Positions 33,073 to 42,720 of a DNA stretch of 64,000 bases are shown here, piece after piece. The notes beneath the pieces are model-generated. The model saw only the letters and a list, made by a program, of their open reading frames with translations, made no database searches and was not told where the DNA came from. Each line of letters opens with the position of its first letter. Position 1 is the stretch's first letter. A program made the translations under genes and the position numbers. The stretch is from SVTX01 sp045602385 (GTDB taxonomy: Bacteria; Bacillota; Clostridia; Oscillospirales; CAG-272): assembly GCA_045602385.1 (NCBI GenBank), contig JAZSBL010000042.1:1-64000 (forward strand), written 5' to 3'.

Positions 33073-36000
33073 ATTTTAATACTACGTTCTCTTCTCCAAG
33101 TATTTTCTCAAGAGAATTTACTACATATTCGGAGTAGTTCATTTTCTCGCTATACTCCTGATATTTCTTGGTAGACATATCGTAGAATATAACCTTGACC
33201 GTTCCCTCGTTGAAAATATCGACGAGATTTTTCGCCTTTAAGAATTTTTCGTTCTGCATATTTTCAACCCTAAGATATGCCTTGGTAGGTATAGACGAAA
33301 TTTCTGCAGCCTTACTTGTCACAGGTCTTGCGGGGGCTTTTTTCTCCTCGGCCTGCGACTTTTCTGCATTGACCGACATTGCGTACATTGAAAGATACAT
33401 TGAGAGGGGTGAGAGCGGGCTTGCCGCTGCAGCGCTTTGTTTATTTTCTTCCTCGGCTTGCGTTTTCAACGCATCTTTTCCGTTTTGCGCCTTTGATCCC
33501 TGATATGACTCGTTTTCAACAAGAGGAGCGAGTGAGTTGAGAATTATCTTTGGCTGTTCCTCTTCCCTTAGCGAAACAGTTCCCTCTACGTATATCGCAT
33601 TGTCCAGGAATATCTCTGTCCCATGCTCCTTAAATGTCTTGGAAAAGCAGATGCACTCTATCTCGCCGTGTCTGTCCTCAAGCTTAAAGAACGCCATCTG
33701 CTCATTATTACGGGTAGTCTTAACGGTAACAGAGGTAATTATTCCTACGATGGCGACCTTGTCTCTGTCAGAATAGAGATAGCCTCCGTCAACATCCTTT
33801 TCAGAGATCTCCGAGATCGCGATATGTGATACATCAGACACATGCTCTCCGAACGTATCGAGCATATGTCCCGAAAAATACATTCCAGAAGCTTCCTTTT
33901 CTAAGGTAAGCTTCTTTTTGATGCTGAGGTCGGGGATATCGGGATAATCGTATTCGGGTGCTTCAACGCTACCGATAGCAAACATATCCATCTGTCCTGC
34001 CGGGTTATCCTTGCTCTTACGCATCACGTTGTCCACGATAGTCATATAGGACGCCAACAGCTGGGAACGGTATTTGCCGAGGTTATCAAACGCACCGCAT
34101 TTGATAAGCGCCTCAACCTGACGCTTATTAAGGTCGGATATTGCGCTCATTCTCTCGACGAAATTGTCAAAAGAGGTAAATCTGCCGTTGAAGCTACGCT
34201 CCTTTATTATAGACTCAATAAATGACTTGCCTACGTTCTTAAGGGCAAGCAGTCCAAAGCGGATATTTCCGTCCTCTCTATCCGCGCTGAAATTCACTCG
34301 GCTTGAGTTTATATCAGGTGGTAGGACCGAAATACCAAATTTCGAGCATTCGTTAATATACTCTGCAACCTTGCCCTGGTTGCCCAAAACGCTTGTCAAG
34401 AGAGCTGACATATACGCCCCGGTATGGTGTGCCTTGAGATATGCCGTACGGTATGAAATTACCGCATACGCCGCCGCGTGCGCTTTATTAAAAGCATAAT
34501 TCGCAAAGCTTGACATATCGTCAAAGAGCTTTTCCGCCTTATCTCCGTCAATTCCGTTTGCCTCTGCGCCCTTTATAAATGCCTCACGCTCTGATTCAAG
34601 CACGTCCGCCTTCTTTTTTGACATTGCTCTGCGAACGATATCCGCATGTCCGAAGGTATATCCCGCAATAGTACGGAATATACTCATTACCTGCTCTTGA
34701 TACACGGTACATCCATATGTGTTCTTCAATATCGGCTCAAGCTCCGGAATATCGTATTTTATCTTTGACCGGTCGTGTCTGCACTCAATAAAGCGCGGTA
34801 TGGAATCCATAGGGCCGGGGCGGTACAGCGCGATAACCGAGATAACGTCCTCGAGGCTTTCCGGCTTCAGTCCCTGAAGAACCTGTCTTATACCGTCCGA
34901 TTCAAGCTGAAAGAGTCCCAGAGCCTCTCCGCGAGATATAAGCTCAAAGGTCTTTTTGTCATCAAGCGGTATCTTCTCTATGTCGAAATCGGGATATTCT
35001 TCCCTGATTTCCTTTTCCGCATCGCTTATGATAGTAAGATAACGGAGTGCCAAAAAGTCGAACTTCAAAAGTCCGAGATCCGCAATGGTATCCATATCAA
35101 ACTGTGTGACAAGTGTGCTATTGCTGATTGAAAGCGGAACGTAGTCACTTATAGGCTTGTCCGTAATGACAACACCTGCCGCATGAACCGAAATGTTCCT
35201 TGGCATACCCTCAAGTGAGATCGCGGTATCTATTAGCTTTCTGTTTTGCTCCGATGCTTCATAGAGAGCCTTAAGCTCCTTAAAGCGCAAGGCGTTTTTG
35301 AGAGTGATGCCAAGCTCGTTTGGTATCGCCTTCGCTACCACGTCAACGTCGGCGTACGACATTCCCATAACGCGACCGCAATCACGAATAGCTGCCTTTG
35401 CGGCAAGCGTGCCGAATGTGATTATTTGCGAAACGTGATCGCGCCCGTATTTATCAACTACATAATCTATAACCTCGTCGCGTCTGTTATAGCAGAAGTC
35501 CATATCGATATCGGGCATGCTAACGCGCTCCGGGTTGAGAAATCGCTCAAACAGGAGATCGAATTTTATTGAATCTATTTCGGTGATACCAAGCAGATAC
35601 GCGACAAGGCTTCCCGCTCCCGATCCACGCCCCGGTCCTACGGGTATGCCTGCCCTCTTTGCAAACATAACATAATCCTGTACTATAAGGAAGTAGTCTG
35701 CATAGCCCATGGAATTGATAACGGAAAGCTCGTACTCTATTCTGTCAAGATACGCCTTTTCGTTGTTATTTTCATTATCTCCGTAGATGATTTGCTTAGA
35801 TCCAAGGCGGCGGTCAAGTCCGTCAAAGGTGAGCCTGCGAAGATATTCCTCAGCTCCCATTCCATTGGGACACGGAAACTTAGGAAGGTTGACCTTGCCG
35901 AATTCAAGCTCAAGATTGCACTCATCGGCAATCTTGACCGTGTTCTCAATAGCCCCCTTATAAGCGCCGTAGATGCGCTTCATCTCGTCGGTCGTCTTGA

Positions 36001-36730
36001 TATAATAATCGTCTGTATCAAATGACGGCTTATTGGGGCTGTCAAGATTTGTATTGGTCTGTATGCACATGAGTATCTCTTGCATTTCAGAGTCACGCTT
36101 GCGCAGATAGTGGCAGTCGTTGGTCGCTACCATGGGTAATCCGCATTCCTCCGCTATTCTGACAAGATCAGGGAGTATCTCCTGTGTATTGGGAGTGCCG
36201 TGATCCTGAAGCTCTATATAGAAGCTATCCTTGCCAAAAATGCTTGAATACTCCATTGCTGTCCTTTTGGCGCCCTCGTAATCACCCGCAGACAAGAGCC
36301 TCGGAATCTTTCCGGAAAGGCATGCGGACAGAGCGATAAGTCCCTCGGAGTGTTGCTTTAAAAGCTCCTCATCTACACGTGGCTTTGAGTAAAAGCCCTC
36401 TGTAAATCCCTTTGACACCAAACGGATAAGATTCTTATATCCTGTCATGTTCTTGCAAAGCAGAACGAGGTGATAATAGGAATCGGTATTGCTTCTCTTG
36501 TCAAATCTGGATGCGGTGGATACGTAGACCTCACAGCCGATTATCGGCTTTATGCCGTTCTTTTTACAGGTCTTATAAAACTCGACAACTCCGTACATGT
36601 TACCGTGGTCTGTAATGGCAACGGCATTCTGACCGCACTCCTTAAGCCTTGCGGGTATCTCCGATATACGGCACGCGCCGTCAAGCAAACTATATTCTGT
36701 ATGCAGATGCAAATGTACAAATTCTCCCAT
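33071..36730 (-). CDS. dnaE: DNA polymerase III alpha subunit
   Basis: The product is 1219 residues. The PHP domain begins VHLHLHTEYSLLDG. The polymerase palm has PGRGSGAGSLVAYLLG and the catalytic PDIDMDF. The fingers and tandem helix-hairpin-helix follow, then an OB fold (VAIVGIITSVTVKTTRNNEQ). Between the OB fold and the last 80 residues there is a low-complexity linker rich in Ala, Glu and Ser (about 1060-1140) that is longer than usual. In Firmicutes DnaE works with PolC in lagging-strand synthesis. AAGGAGG precedes the ATG. Confidence 0.96.
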   Translation of the reverse strand: MGEFVHLHLHTEYSLLDGACRISEIPARLKECGQNAVAITDHGNMYGVVEFYKTCKKNGIKPIIGCEVYVSTASRFDKRSNTDSYYHLVLLCKNMTGYKNLIRLVSKGFTEGFYSKPRVDEELLKQHSEGLIALSACLSGKIPRLLSAGDYEGAKRTAMEYSSIFGKDSFYIELQDHGTPNTQEILPDLVRIAEECGLPMVATNDCHYLRKRDSEMQEILMCIQTNTNLDSPNKPSFDTDDYYIKTTDEMKRIYGAYKGAIENTVKIADECNLELEFGKVNLPKFPCPNGMGAEEYLRRLTFDGLDRRLGSKQIIYGDNENNNEKAYLDRIEYELSVINSMGYADYFLIVQDYVMFAKRAGIPVGPGRGSGAGSLVAYLLGITEIDSIKFDLLFERFLNPERVSMPDIDMDFCYNRRDEVIDYVVDKYGRDHVSQIITFGTLAAKAAIRDCGRVMGMSYADVDVVAKAIPNELGITLKNALRFKELKALYEASEQNRKLIDTAISLEGMPRNISVHAAGVVITDKPISDYVPLSISNSTLVTQFDMDTIADLGLLKFDFLALRYLTIISDAEKEIREEYPDFDIEKIPLDDKKTFELISRGEALGLFQLESDGIRQVLQGLKPESLEDVISVIALYRPGPMDSIPRFIECRHDRSKIKYDIPELEPILKNTYGCTVYQEQVMSIFRTIAGYTFGHADIVRRAMSKKKADVLESEREAFIKGAEANGIDGDKAEKLFDDMSSFANYAFNKAHAAAYAVISYRTAYLKAHHTGAYMSALLTSVLGNQGKVAEYINECSKFGISVLPPDINSSRVNFSADREDGNIRFGLLALKNVGKSFIESIIKERSFNGRFTSFDNFVERMSAISDLNKRQVEALIKCGAFDNLGKYRSQLLASYMTIVDNVMRKSKDNPAGQMDMFAIGSVEAPEYDYPDIPDLSIKKKLTLEKEASGMYFSGHMLDTFGEHVSDVSHIAISEISEKDVDGGYLYSDRDKVAIVGIITSVTVKTTRNNEQMAFFKLEDRHGEIECICFSKTFKEHGTEIFLDNAIYVEGTVSLREEEQPKIILNSLAPLVENESYQGSKAQNGKDALKTQAEEENKQSAAAASPLSPLSMYLSMYAMSVNAEKSQAEEKKAPARPVTSKAAEISSIPTKAYLRVENMQNEKFLKAKNLVDIFNEGTVKVIFYDMSTKKYQEYSEKMNYSEYVVNSLEKILGEENVVLK

Positions 36731-36748
36731 AACGGCGCCTCCTTTTCT

Positions 36749-37648
36749 TTAAATTAATTTTCTCTTTTTTGCTTCCTCGACTATTCTTATAAGTCGGTGA
36801 TTCACTCCCGATTTGGATATCGGCGGGGTGTGGAGGGCAGCAAGCTCTCCTATATTCACGTCCGGGTTTTCTAACCGCAGCTTTGCGGTTATTTGAAGCT
36901 CGCGCGGCATATCGTCAAGCACCTTTGATGACACGAGGGACTCTATCGCGGAAATGTGCACCGCCGCCGCGGCAACAGTTTTCATTATATTTCTCGCATC
37001 ACAATTCGTTGCCCTGTTCTCCTCATTTCTGACGTTTTTTTCTATCAAGACGTCATAGAAAGAGAAAAGCGACTTGCTTCCGCCACACGCGGTAATAAAG
37101 TCCTCTATTGAGGATTCGTTTCTGTAAAACAGTCCGATAGCTCCCTTGCGATGGGTTATTGACGGTGGTGTTATTCCCCATTCCGCTATTACGTTATTTA
37201 AAAGCACTGCTCTGTTTTCGCTTGGCAAGCGAAGCTCCATAGTATAGCATTTCTGCGGGTCACTTACGCTACCCGACGAGCAAAATGCGCCTCTTACAAA
37301 AGCAGAGCGACAATGCTGACATGTGAAAAAACCTTCAGGTGATACACCGTCATGATAGTTGTCCGCAAAGGTCAGAAATTCAGCTATTTTCTTGGATCTG
37401 AATTCAAGCGCGGTGCACTCAAAGCATCCTCTTTTTATTTTATTGACGGTCGCGCCGCATTTATATATAGAGTCTAACAGAAATATAATCTTTTCCGCCG
37501 TTGTCTCATCCGAAAGCTTGACGGATATTATGTTGTTTTCATCATGCTCCGCGGAGATCAGTGCGCCAAAAAGAAAGGCCTTCTTACAGCAGTTGCTTTT
37601 TATCTGCAATGCATTGAGCTCTTCCTTTACTTGTTTGGAAAAAGACAT
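36749..37648 (-). CDS. whiA: DNA-binding protein WhiA
   Basis: The product is 299 residues. The N-terminal LAGLIDADG-like half includes RGAFCSSGSVSDPQKCYTME. The C-terminal helix-turn-helix ends NIGELAALHTPPISKSGVNH. WhiA influences cell division and chromosome segregation in Firmicutes and sporulation in actinobacteria. The usual neighbours yvcK and rapZ are absent here; it follows murB by 14 bases and precedes dnaE. Confidence 0.93.
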   Translation of the reverse strand: MSFSKQVKEELNALQIKSNCCKKAFLFGALISAEHDENNIISVKLSDETTAEKIIFLLDSIYKCGATVNKIKRGCFECTALEFRSKKIAEFLTFADNYHDGVSPEGFFTCQHCRSAFVRGAFCSSGSVSDPQKCYTMELRLPSENRAVLLNNVIAEWGITPPSITHRKGAIGLFYRNESSIEDFITACGGSKSLFSFYDVLIEKNVRNEENRATNCDARNIMKTVAAAAVHISAIESLVSSKVLDDMPRELQITAKLRLENPDVNIGELAALHTPPISKSGVNHRLIRIVEEAKKRKLI

Positions 37649-37662
37649 ATTTTTTATCCTTT

Positions 37663-38574
37663 TTAGTATGGAATATAGATTATTTCGCTTTCAAGCGTTA
37701 CGCCGTATTTTTCGAAAATTACGGATTTCGTGTGTTCGATGACAGAAAGAACGTCGCAAGAGGTTGCGCCGCCCTTATTAACGGTAAAGCCTGCGTGCTT
37801 CTCGGATATCTGCGCGCCGCCTACCGAGTAGCCCTTAAGTCCTGCCTCTTCAATAAGCTTCCCCACAAAAATATTCTCGCCGGGTCGCTTGAAGGTGCTT
37901 CCTGCATTGGGCAATTCAAGGGGTTGCTTTTCTTTCCTCGATGTCATATTCTTATTCATCTTCGTGAATATTTCCTCTGCATCTCCGAGTGCGAGTCTTA
38001 TTGTCGTAGATAAAACTATCATGTCTCGGTTTTCCGCAAAGACAGAATGTCGATAGCTGAATTTATGCTCCTTGCCCGTAATTATTACTCTTTTTTCATT
38101 TTTCAGGTCATATGCCTCGGTTTCAATCACAACGTCAGACATTTGTCCGCCGTATGCGCCCGCATTCATATATACCGCTCCGCCGACCGTTCCGGGAATT
38201 CCGTAGGCAAACTCAAGGCCTGCAATGCTATGCTTCTTTCCGGCCTCGCTTGCAAGCTCGGTAAGTGATTTCCCGCACTCCGCCTTGATATACACCTCGT
38301 TATTTTTATGCAAGTATTCTGTGGAGGTCATCCTTGCTGTAAAGATGACAACACCGTCAAAGCCGCGGTCATCAAAAAGAAGATTGCTGGCGTTGCCGAC
38401 GATCAGATACTTCTGACCTTTATGCTTACAGGTATTGACTGCAAATATAAGCTCCTCTGCGTTTTTCGGGAAAAGCGCGTATTTGGCACCTCCTCCTATG
38501 CGGAACGAGGAATGCTTTGAGAGTGGCTCATTGATCTTTATTTCAATATCCTTGCCAAAATCAATATTGCACAT
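37663..38574 (-). CDS. murB: UDP-N-acetylenolpyruvoylglucosamine reductase
   Basis: The product is 303 residues. FRIGGGAKYALFP binds FAD, and GLEFAYGIPGTVGGAVYMNA, YRHSVF and NAGSTFKRPGENI mark the type II enzyme (serine at the catalytic site in GSTF). It reduces enolpyruvyl-UDP-GlcNAc to UDP-MurNAc; murA, the preceding step, is at 62476. The ATG follows CGGAGGT. Confidence 0.95.
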   Translation of the reverse strand: MCNIDFGKDIEIKINEPLSKHSSFRIGGGAKYALFPKNAEELIFAVNTCKHKGQKYLIVGNASNLLFDDRGFDGVVIFTARMTSTEYLHKNNEVYIKAECGKSLTELASEAGKKHSIAGLEFAYGIPGTVGGAVYMNAGAYGGQMSDVVIETEAYDLKNEKRVIITGKEHKFSYRHSVFAENRDMIVLSTTIRLALGDAEEIFTKMNKNMTSRKEKQPLELPNAGSTFKRPGENIFVGKLIEEAGLKGYSVGGAQISEKHAGFTVNKGGATSCDVLSVIEHTKSVIFEKYGVTLESEIIYIPY

Positions 38575-38597
38575 GTGACCTCCGAATAACGTGTAGT

Positions 38598-39287
38598 TTA
38601 TTTTAAAAGCACCCCTGCCATCTCGTCAAAATTCTTGACAACGTACGTAAGATTATAGCCCTGTGGCAGATCCTTGCATAAGGGGTTATACCAGCAGGTA
38701 TCTATTCCCGCATTGATTCCGCCCTGCATATCCGAGGTGAGCGAATCGCCAATTATGATAGCCTTCGTGGGATCGTAATCGGGTATCTGCCGTGTTACCG
38801 CATTGAAGAAATTGATGCTGGGCTTTTCGTGCCCGATATCCTCGGAAATAAAGCAAGCATCAAAATATTTAAAGATAGGCGACGGAAAAAGTCTGCTTCT
38901 CTGTATATCCTTTTGACCGTTTGTTACTATATACATTTTGAATTTTCCATACAGCTTTTGACAAAGCTCTAAAGCACCTTCCAGCATATATGACTTTGTG
39001 GCAAGACGCTCGATATACTTATCGCTTATCGCCTCTGCCTTACAGTCAAATCCGTAGTAGTCAATAAGGGACTGCCAACGCGCCGGATAGAGCTTTTCCT
39101 TCTCTATCTCTCCTCGCTCCAGCATCTTCCAATATCCCGCGTTTATCTCGGAATATTTTTTGATCACTCTGTCGTCGCTTGGGAGCGAAAAGAACTCAAG
39201 GCATTCTCTTACCGCCTCGGTTTCCGAGCGGTGAAAATCCATAAGTGTAGCGTCTGCATCAAACAAAAGCGTGCTGTATTTATACAT
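38598..39287 (-). CDS. yjjG: HAD-family pyrimidine nucleotidase, YjjG-like
   Basis: The product is 229 residues. FDADATLMDFHRSE carries the nucleophile and acid/base Asp, VTNGQKDIQRSR the second motif, EDIGHEKPS the Lys motif, and IIGDSLTSDMQGG the metal Asp pair. This is the YjjG pattern, cleaning up non-canonical nucleotides. AAAGGAT precedes the ATG. Confidence 0.87.
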   Translation of the reverse strand: MYKYSTLLFDADATLMDFHRSETEAVRECLEFFSLPSDDRVIKKYSEINAGYWKMLERGEIEKEKLYPARWQSLIDYYGFDCKAEAISDKYIERLATKSYMLEGALELCQKLYGKFKMYIVTNGQKDIQRSRLFPSPIFKYFDACFISEDIGHEKPSINFFNAVTRQIPDYDPTKAIIIGDSLTSDMQGGINAGIDTCWYNPLCKDLPQGYNLTYVVKNFDEMAGVLLK

Positions 39288-39312
39288 TTCAAAATCCTTT
39301 CAAATTAAAAAT

Positions 39313-39356
39313 CCGCGATATAATACAATACTTAACAATATTATACTATATCGCGG
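39313..39356 (-). terminator. Hairpin after the gene at 39376
   Basis: Ten-base perfect arms (39313-39322 and 39347-39356) enclose a 24-base AT-rich loop; on the minus strand TTTTTAATTT follows. Confidence 0.65.
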
Positions 39357-39375
39357 GTTAAAATGCAACTGATTT

Positions 39376-39912
39376 TTAAAAATTGAATCTGCAATCGGGA
39401 CAATAATCTTTACCGAGGAATCTACCGCACAGCGGACACATATGTATCTCCTCTTTTCTGCTGGGATTTTGCGGATATTTCATACCCTTATGGTGTATTA
39501 TTTTGTCACCGATTCGGAACACGTTCACATCAAGCTCTCTGCATGGGAATCTGAGCTTCTTTTGTTCACCGTCAGGCAACTCTGCGATAATGACAGTGTA
39601 CTTTATCATTTTGGGAATCCCACGCCAGCTTCTGTCAACCGCGTGAGCAAATGTCACGGGCTCGCGAGCTTCCTCACAGCTGACATTTGTAACGGTTCCC
39701 TCCCATGATCTGTCGCGTATTATTTTCCACAAGCCGGACGAGCGAAGATAAACAAGCAATACCACAACAGATAAGAAGATTGAGCCGTTCACATAAAAAT
39801 AGTCGGCGAGGTTATGGACGGATATCGTACATGCGGCCAATAAAGCGCCCAGCATGACCATAATTATCACTTTTTTGATAATGATTTTCGCTAATTTACG
39901 CTTTCTATCCAT
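39376..39912 (-). CDS. Membrane protein with C-terminal zinc ribbon
   Basis: The product is 178 residues. Two membrane helices (about 13-33 and 42-58) precede a beta-rich domain (about 68-150, with GTVTNVSCEEAREP and FRIGDKIIHHKGM) that resembles DUF3592. The last 22 residues form a zinc ribbon, CPLCGRFLGKDYCPDCRF. The CGGAGGTAAG site is strong. No partner is evident. Function unknown. Confidence 0.65.
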   Translation of the reverse strand: MDRKRKLAKIIIKKVIIMVMLGALLAACTISVHNLADYFYVNGSIFLSVVVLLVYLRSSGLWKIIRDRSWEGTVTNVSCEEAREPVTFAHAVDRSWRGIPKMIKYTVIIAELPDGEQKKLRFPCRELDVNVFRIGDKIIHHKGMKYPQNPSRKEEIHMCPLCGRFLGKDYCPDCRFNF

Positions 39913-40027
39913 ATGACTTACCTCCGTTAGAATTGTTTAACTAATTGTATCACATTTGACAGATGTTGTCAATGCAAGCCAAAGTCAAAATTATTGCAAG
40001 AAAAAGATACATATTGCGTTTTTCCTC

Positions 40028-40056
40028 TTGAAAAAAAGAGCGTTATGAGTTATAAT
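40028..40056 (+). promoter_or_regulatory. Vegetative promoter of the coaE operon
   Basis: TTGAAA (40028-40033), a 17-base spacer and TATAAT (40051-40056) lie 44 bases before the coaE ATG. Confidence 0.8.
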
Positions 40057-40100
40057 ATATTATATATGTTCATTTTGCGGAGATGCGGAAAGGAGTGGCG

Positions 40101-40706
40101 ATGACTGTTATTGGCATTACGGGTCCAAGCGGAGCCGGTAAGGGCGCGGTTTCCGCGATCCTACGCGAGAAATACGGATTTGAAATAATTGATGCCGACG
40201 CTGTCTATCATTCCTTGGTATCTGCTCCCTCGCCGTGTCTTGATGAAATAAGACGTAACTTCGGTGATTCTGTTATCAACGAAGGCGGCGCTCTTAACAG
40301 AGAGGCGCTTGGACAGATCGTCTTCGGTGATGAGGCTAAGGGCAAGCTATTTCTTTTGAACAAGATAACTCACAAGTACGTTGTCGAAAAAATTGCAGAC
40401 GCGATAAAGCACTGCAGGGACAACGGAACAGACTGCGCGGTGGATGCTCCTCTTCTTTTGGAGGCAGGCCTTGAAAAATACTGTGACTTTACAGTATCGG
40501 TGCTTGCAAATAAGCAAACCCGTATTAACAGAATCATCGCGAGAGATAAAATATCAGCCTATGCTGCAAGGACGAGGATCTCCTCGCAAAAGGATGATGG
40601 GTATTATTCCTCGAATACCGATTACACGGTTTTCAATGACGGGCAGATTTCCCTGCTTGAAGCGTCTGTCAAAAAAATACTTTCCGAGAGGAGAGTGGCA
40701 GAATGA
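40101..40706 (+). CDS. coaE: Dephospho-CoA kinase
   Basis: The product is 201 residues. The ATG at 40101 is preferred to one at 40083 because AAAGGAG lies between them. The P-loop GPSGAGKG is at 8-15 and DADAVYHSLV is the substrate-binding motif. It makes the last step of CoA synthesis. It overlaps the next gene by four bases (ATGA). Confidence 0.92.
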   Translation: MTVIGITGPSGAGKGAVSAILREKYGFEIIDADAVYHSLVSAPSPCLDEIRRNFGDSVINEGGALNREALGQIVFGDEAKGKLFLLNKITHKYVVEKIADAIKHCRDNGTDCAVDAPLLLEAGLEKYCDFTVSVLANKQTRINRIIARDKISAYAARTRISSQKDDGYYSSNTDYTVFNDGQISLLEASVKKILSERRVAE

Positions 40707-41305
40707 AAACAGTAAGCAGAAATAGAGCTAATTACGGATTGATTGTTTTACTTATTTTAATAATCTCCGTAATACTTGGATTCTTATTTGACCTCATTTG
40801 CACCGCTGTTGAAAAGCGGAGCTACCCCAAGCCCGATGAGTATGTTTCTTTTGTTGAAAAATACTCTGCGGAATATGACGTCCCCGAAGAGATAATTTAT
40901 TCGGTAATGAGAACCGAAAGCAACTTCGATTCATCCGCAGTATCAAGCAAGGGCGCGGTCGGACTTATGCAATTGATGCCCACGACGTTTGAGTGGCTTA
41001 CGAAGGATATTCTCCGCGAGCATCTCAGCGTGGGAATGCTCTACGACCCCGAAACGAACATAAAATACGGTACATACTACCTATCAAGGCTCTATAACCG
41101 ATTTGGCGATTGGGATACAGCACTTGCCGCATATAACGGCGGTGAGGGTAACGTGTCAGAATGGCTTGCAGATTCAAGATACAGCTCTGACGGGAAAAAG
41201 CTTATAATCGATAACATCCCACGCGAATTCAAGGAAACGAAAAACTACGTAAAAAAGGTCAATAAGGCCGTTGAAAAATACAAAAAGCTTTACACAGAAG
41301 AATAA
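40703..41305 (+). CDS. Membrane-anchored lytic transglycosylase (SLT domain)
   Basis: The product is 200 residues. One N-terminal membrane helix (about 12-35) anchors an Slt70-like domain with the catalytic glutamate in MRTESNFDSSAVSSKGAVGL, then MQLMPTT and AAYNGGEGNV. It cleaves peptidoglycan glycan strands without hydrolysis. Translation is coupled to coaE through the ATGA overlap. Confidence 0.9.
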   Translation: MKTVSRNRANYGLIVLLILIISVILGFLFDLICTAVEKRSYPKPDEYVSFVEKYSAEYDVPEEIIYSVMRTESNFDSSAVSSKGAVGLMQLMPTTFEWLTKDILREHLSVGMLYDPETNIKYGTYYLSRLYNRFGDWDTALAAYNGGEGNVSEWLADSRYSSDGKKLIIDNIPREFKETKNYVKKVNKAVEKYKKLYTEE

Positions 41306-41340
41306 AATTGAGCACGAAACGTGCATGAAAGGACATAATA

Positions 41341-42717
41341 ATGAACGAAAAGAAGCTCACCTACACAAAGGCTAATTTCTATGACAACGCAACCGAGGCG
41401 GAGATCAAGGCTGCATACGACTACTGCGTTGGCTACTGCGATTACATGGACAACTCCAAGACCGAGCGTGAGGCTGTAAAGGTCTCTATCGCGCTTGCAG
41501 AGGCACAGGGATACAAGCCCTACGCGTTTGGCGACAAGATCAAGGCGGGAGATAAGCTCTACTACAACAACAGAGGCAGAAATCTCTATCTTTTCCGCAT
41601 TGGTACAGAGAATATCAACAACGGTGTGAGAATTATCGCTTCTCACGTTGACTCCCCCAGACTTGACTTCAAGCAGTCCCCCATTTACGAGGACGGCGGA
41701 TTCTGCTTTGCAAAGACACACTACTACGGCGGCGTTCGCAAGTATCAGTGGGTAGCTACACCTCTTGCGCTCCACGGAACAGTTGCAAAGAAGGACGGCA
41801 CGACCGTTGACATAAAGATCGGTGACGAGGCGGGCGATCCCGTATTCTACATCAACGATCTTCTTCCCCACCTTGCAAAGGATCAGAACGCTAAGCCTCT
41901 CGGCACTGCTATCCCCGCAGAGAGCCTTAACATAGTTCTCGGCTCCCGTCCCATCGCTGACGATGAGGAGTCCGCAAAGATCAAGATGAATATTCTTACA
42001 ATTCTCAACGAGAAGTACGGCATGGACGAGGAGGATTTCCTCTCCGCTGACATTTTCGTTGTTCCCGCAGATAAGTCCCATGACGTTGGATTTGACCGTT
42101 CGCTTATTTCCGCATACGGTCACGACGACAAGGTCTGCGCTTATCCCTCTCTTACCGCCCTCTTTGAGACCGACGACAGCGTACACACTGTTATGGTAGT
42201 TCTTGCCGACAAGGAGGAGATCGGCAGCGAGGGTAACACAGGCATGCAGAGTGCTCTCTTTACCGACCTTCTCGGTGCAATTACAGAGGAGCTTGGCGGT
42301 AACGTTTACGCGGTAAAGGCGAACTCCAAGTGCCTCTCCGCAGACGTAAACGCTTGCTTTGATCCCAACTTCTCCGAGGTGTTTGAAAAGAAGAATGCCG
42401 CTAACATAAACTGCGGTATCGTCATGTCCAAGTATACAGGCAGCGGCGGAAAGGGCGGCACAAACGACGCTCCCGCAGAGTACATTGCTTGGATAAGAAG
42501 AATATTTGAGGAATACGGCGTTGTTTGGCAGACCGCAGAACTCGGTAAGGCAGATCAGGGCGGCGGCGGAACAGTTGCAAAGTTCATTGCAAGGCATAAC
42601 ATAGAAACAGTTGACCTTGGTGTTGCCGTAATCTCGATGCACGCGCCCTACGAGCTTGTTTCCAAGGCAGACGTCTATTCCGCACACAAGGCGTTCTACG
42701 CATTCTTCAAGGCGTAA
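41341..42717 (+). CDS. M18-family aminopeptidase
   Basis: The product is 458 residues. SHVDSPRLDFKQSP (first metal His and Asp), VVLADKEEIGSEGN (catalytic Glu pair) and AVISMHAPYELVSKAD (last metal His) are M18 motifs of aspartyl/cytosolic aminopeptidases. GAAAGGA precedes the ATG, and codon use is of the highly expressed type. It lies between the transglycosylase and prfA. Confidence 0.9.
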   Translation: MNEKKLTYTKANFYDNATEAEIKAAYDYCVGYCDYMDNSKTEREAVKVSIALAEAQGYKPYAFGDKIKAGDKLYYNNRGRNLYLFRIGTENINNGVRIIASHVDSPRLDFKQSPIYEDGGFCFAKTHYYGGVRKYQWVATPLALHGTVAKKDGTTVDIKIGDEAGDPVFYINDLLPHLAKDQNAKPLGTAIPAESLNIVLGSRPIADDEESAKIKMNILTILNEKYGMDEEDFLSADIFVVPADKSHDVGFDRSLISAYGHDDKVCAYPSLTALFETDDSVHTVMVVLADKEEIGSEGNTGMQSALFTDLLGAITEELGGNVYAVKANSKCLSADVNACFDPNFSEVFEKKNAANINCGIVMSKYTGSGGKGGTNDAPAEYIAWIRRIFEEYGVVWQTAELGKADQGGGGTVAKFIARHNIETVDLGVAVISMHAPYELVSKADVYSAHKAFYAFFKA

Positions 42718-42720
42718 AAT

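Noticed and set aside
41290..42687. 465-codon minus-strand open frame opposite the M18 aminopeptidase gene
   Set aside because: Same shadow effect; the plus strand carries all M18 motifs.
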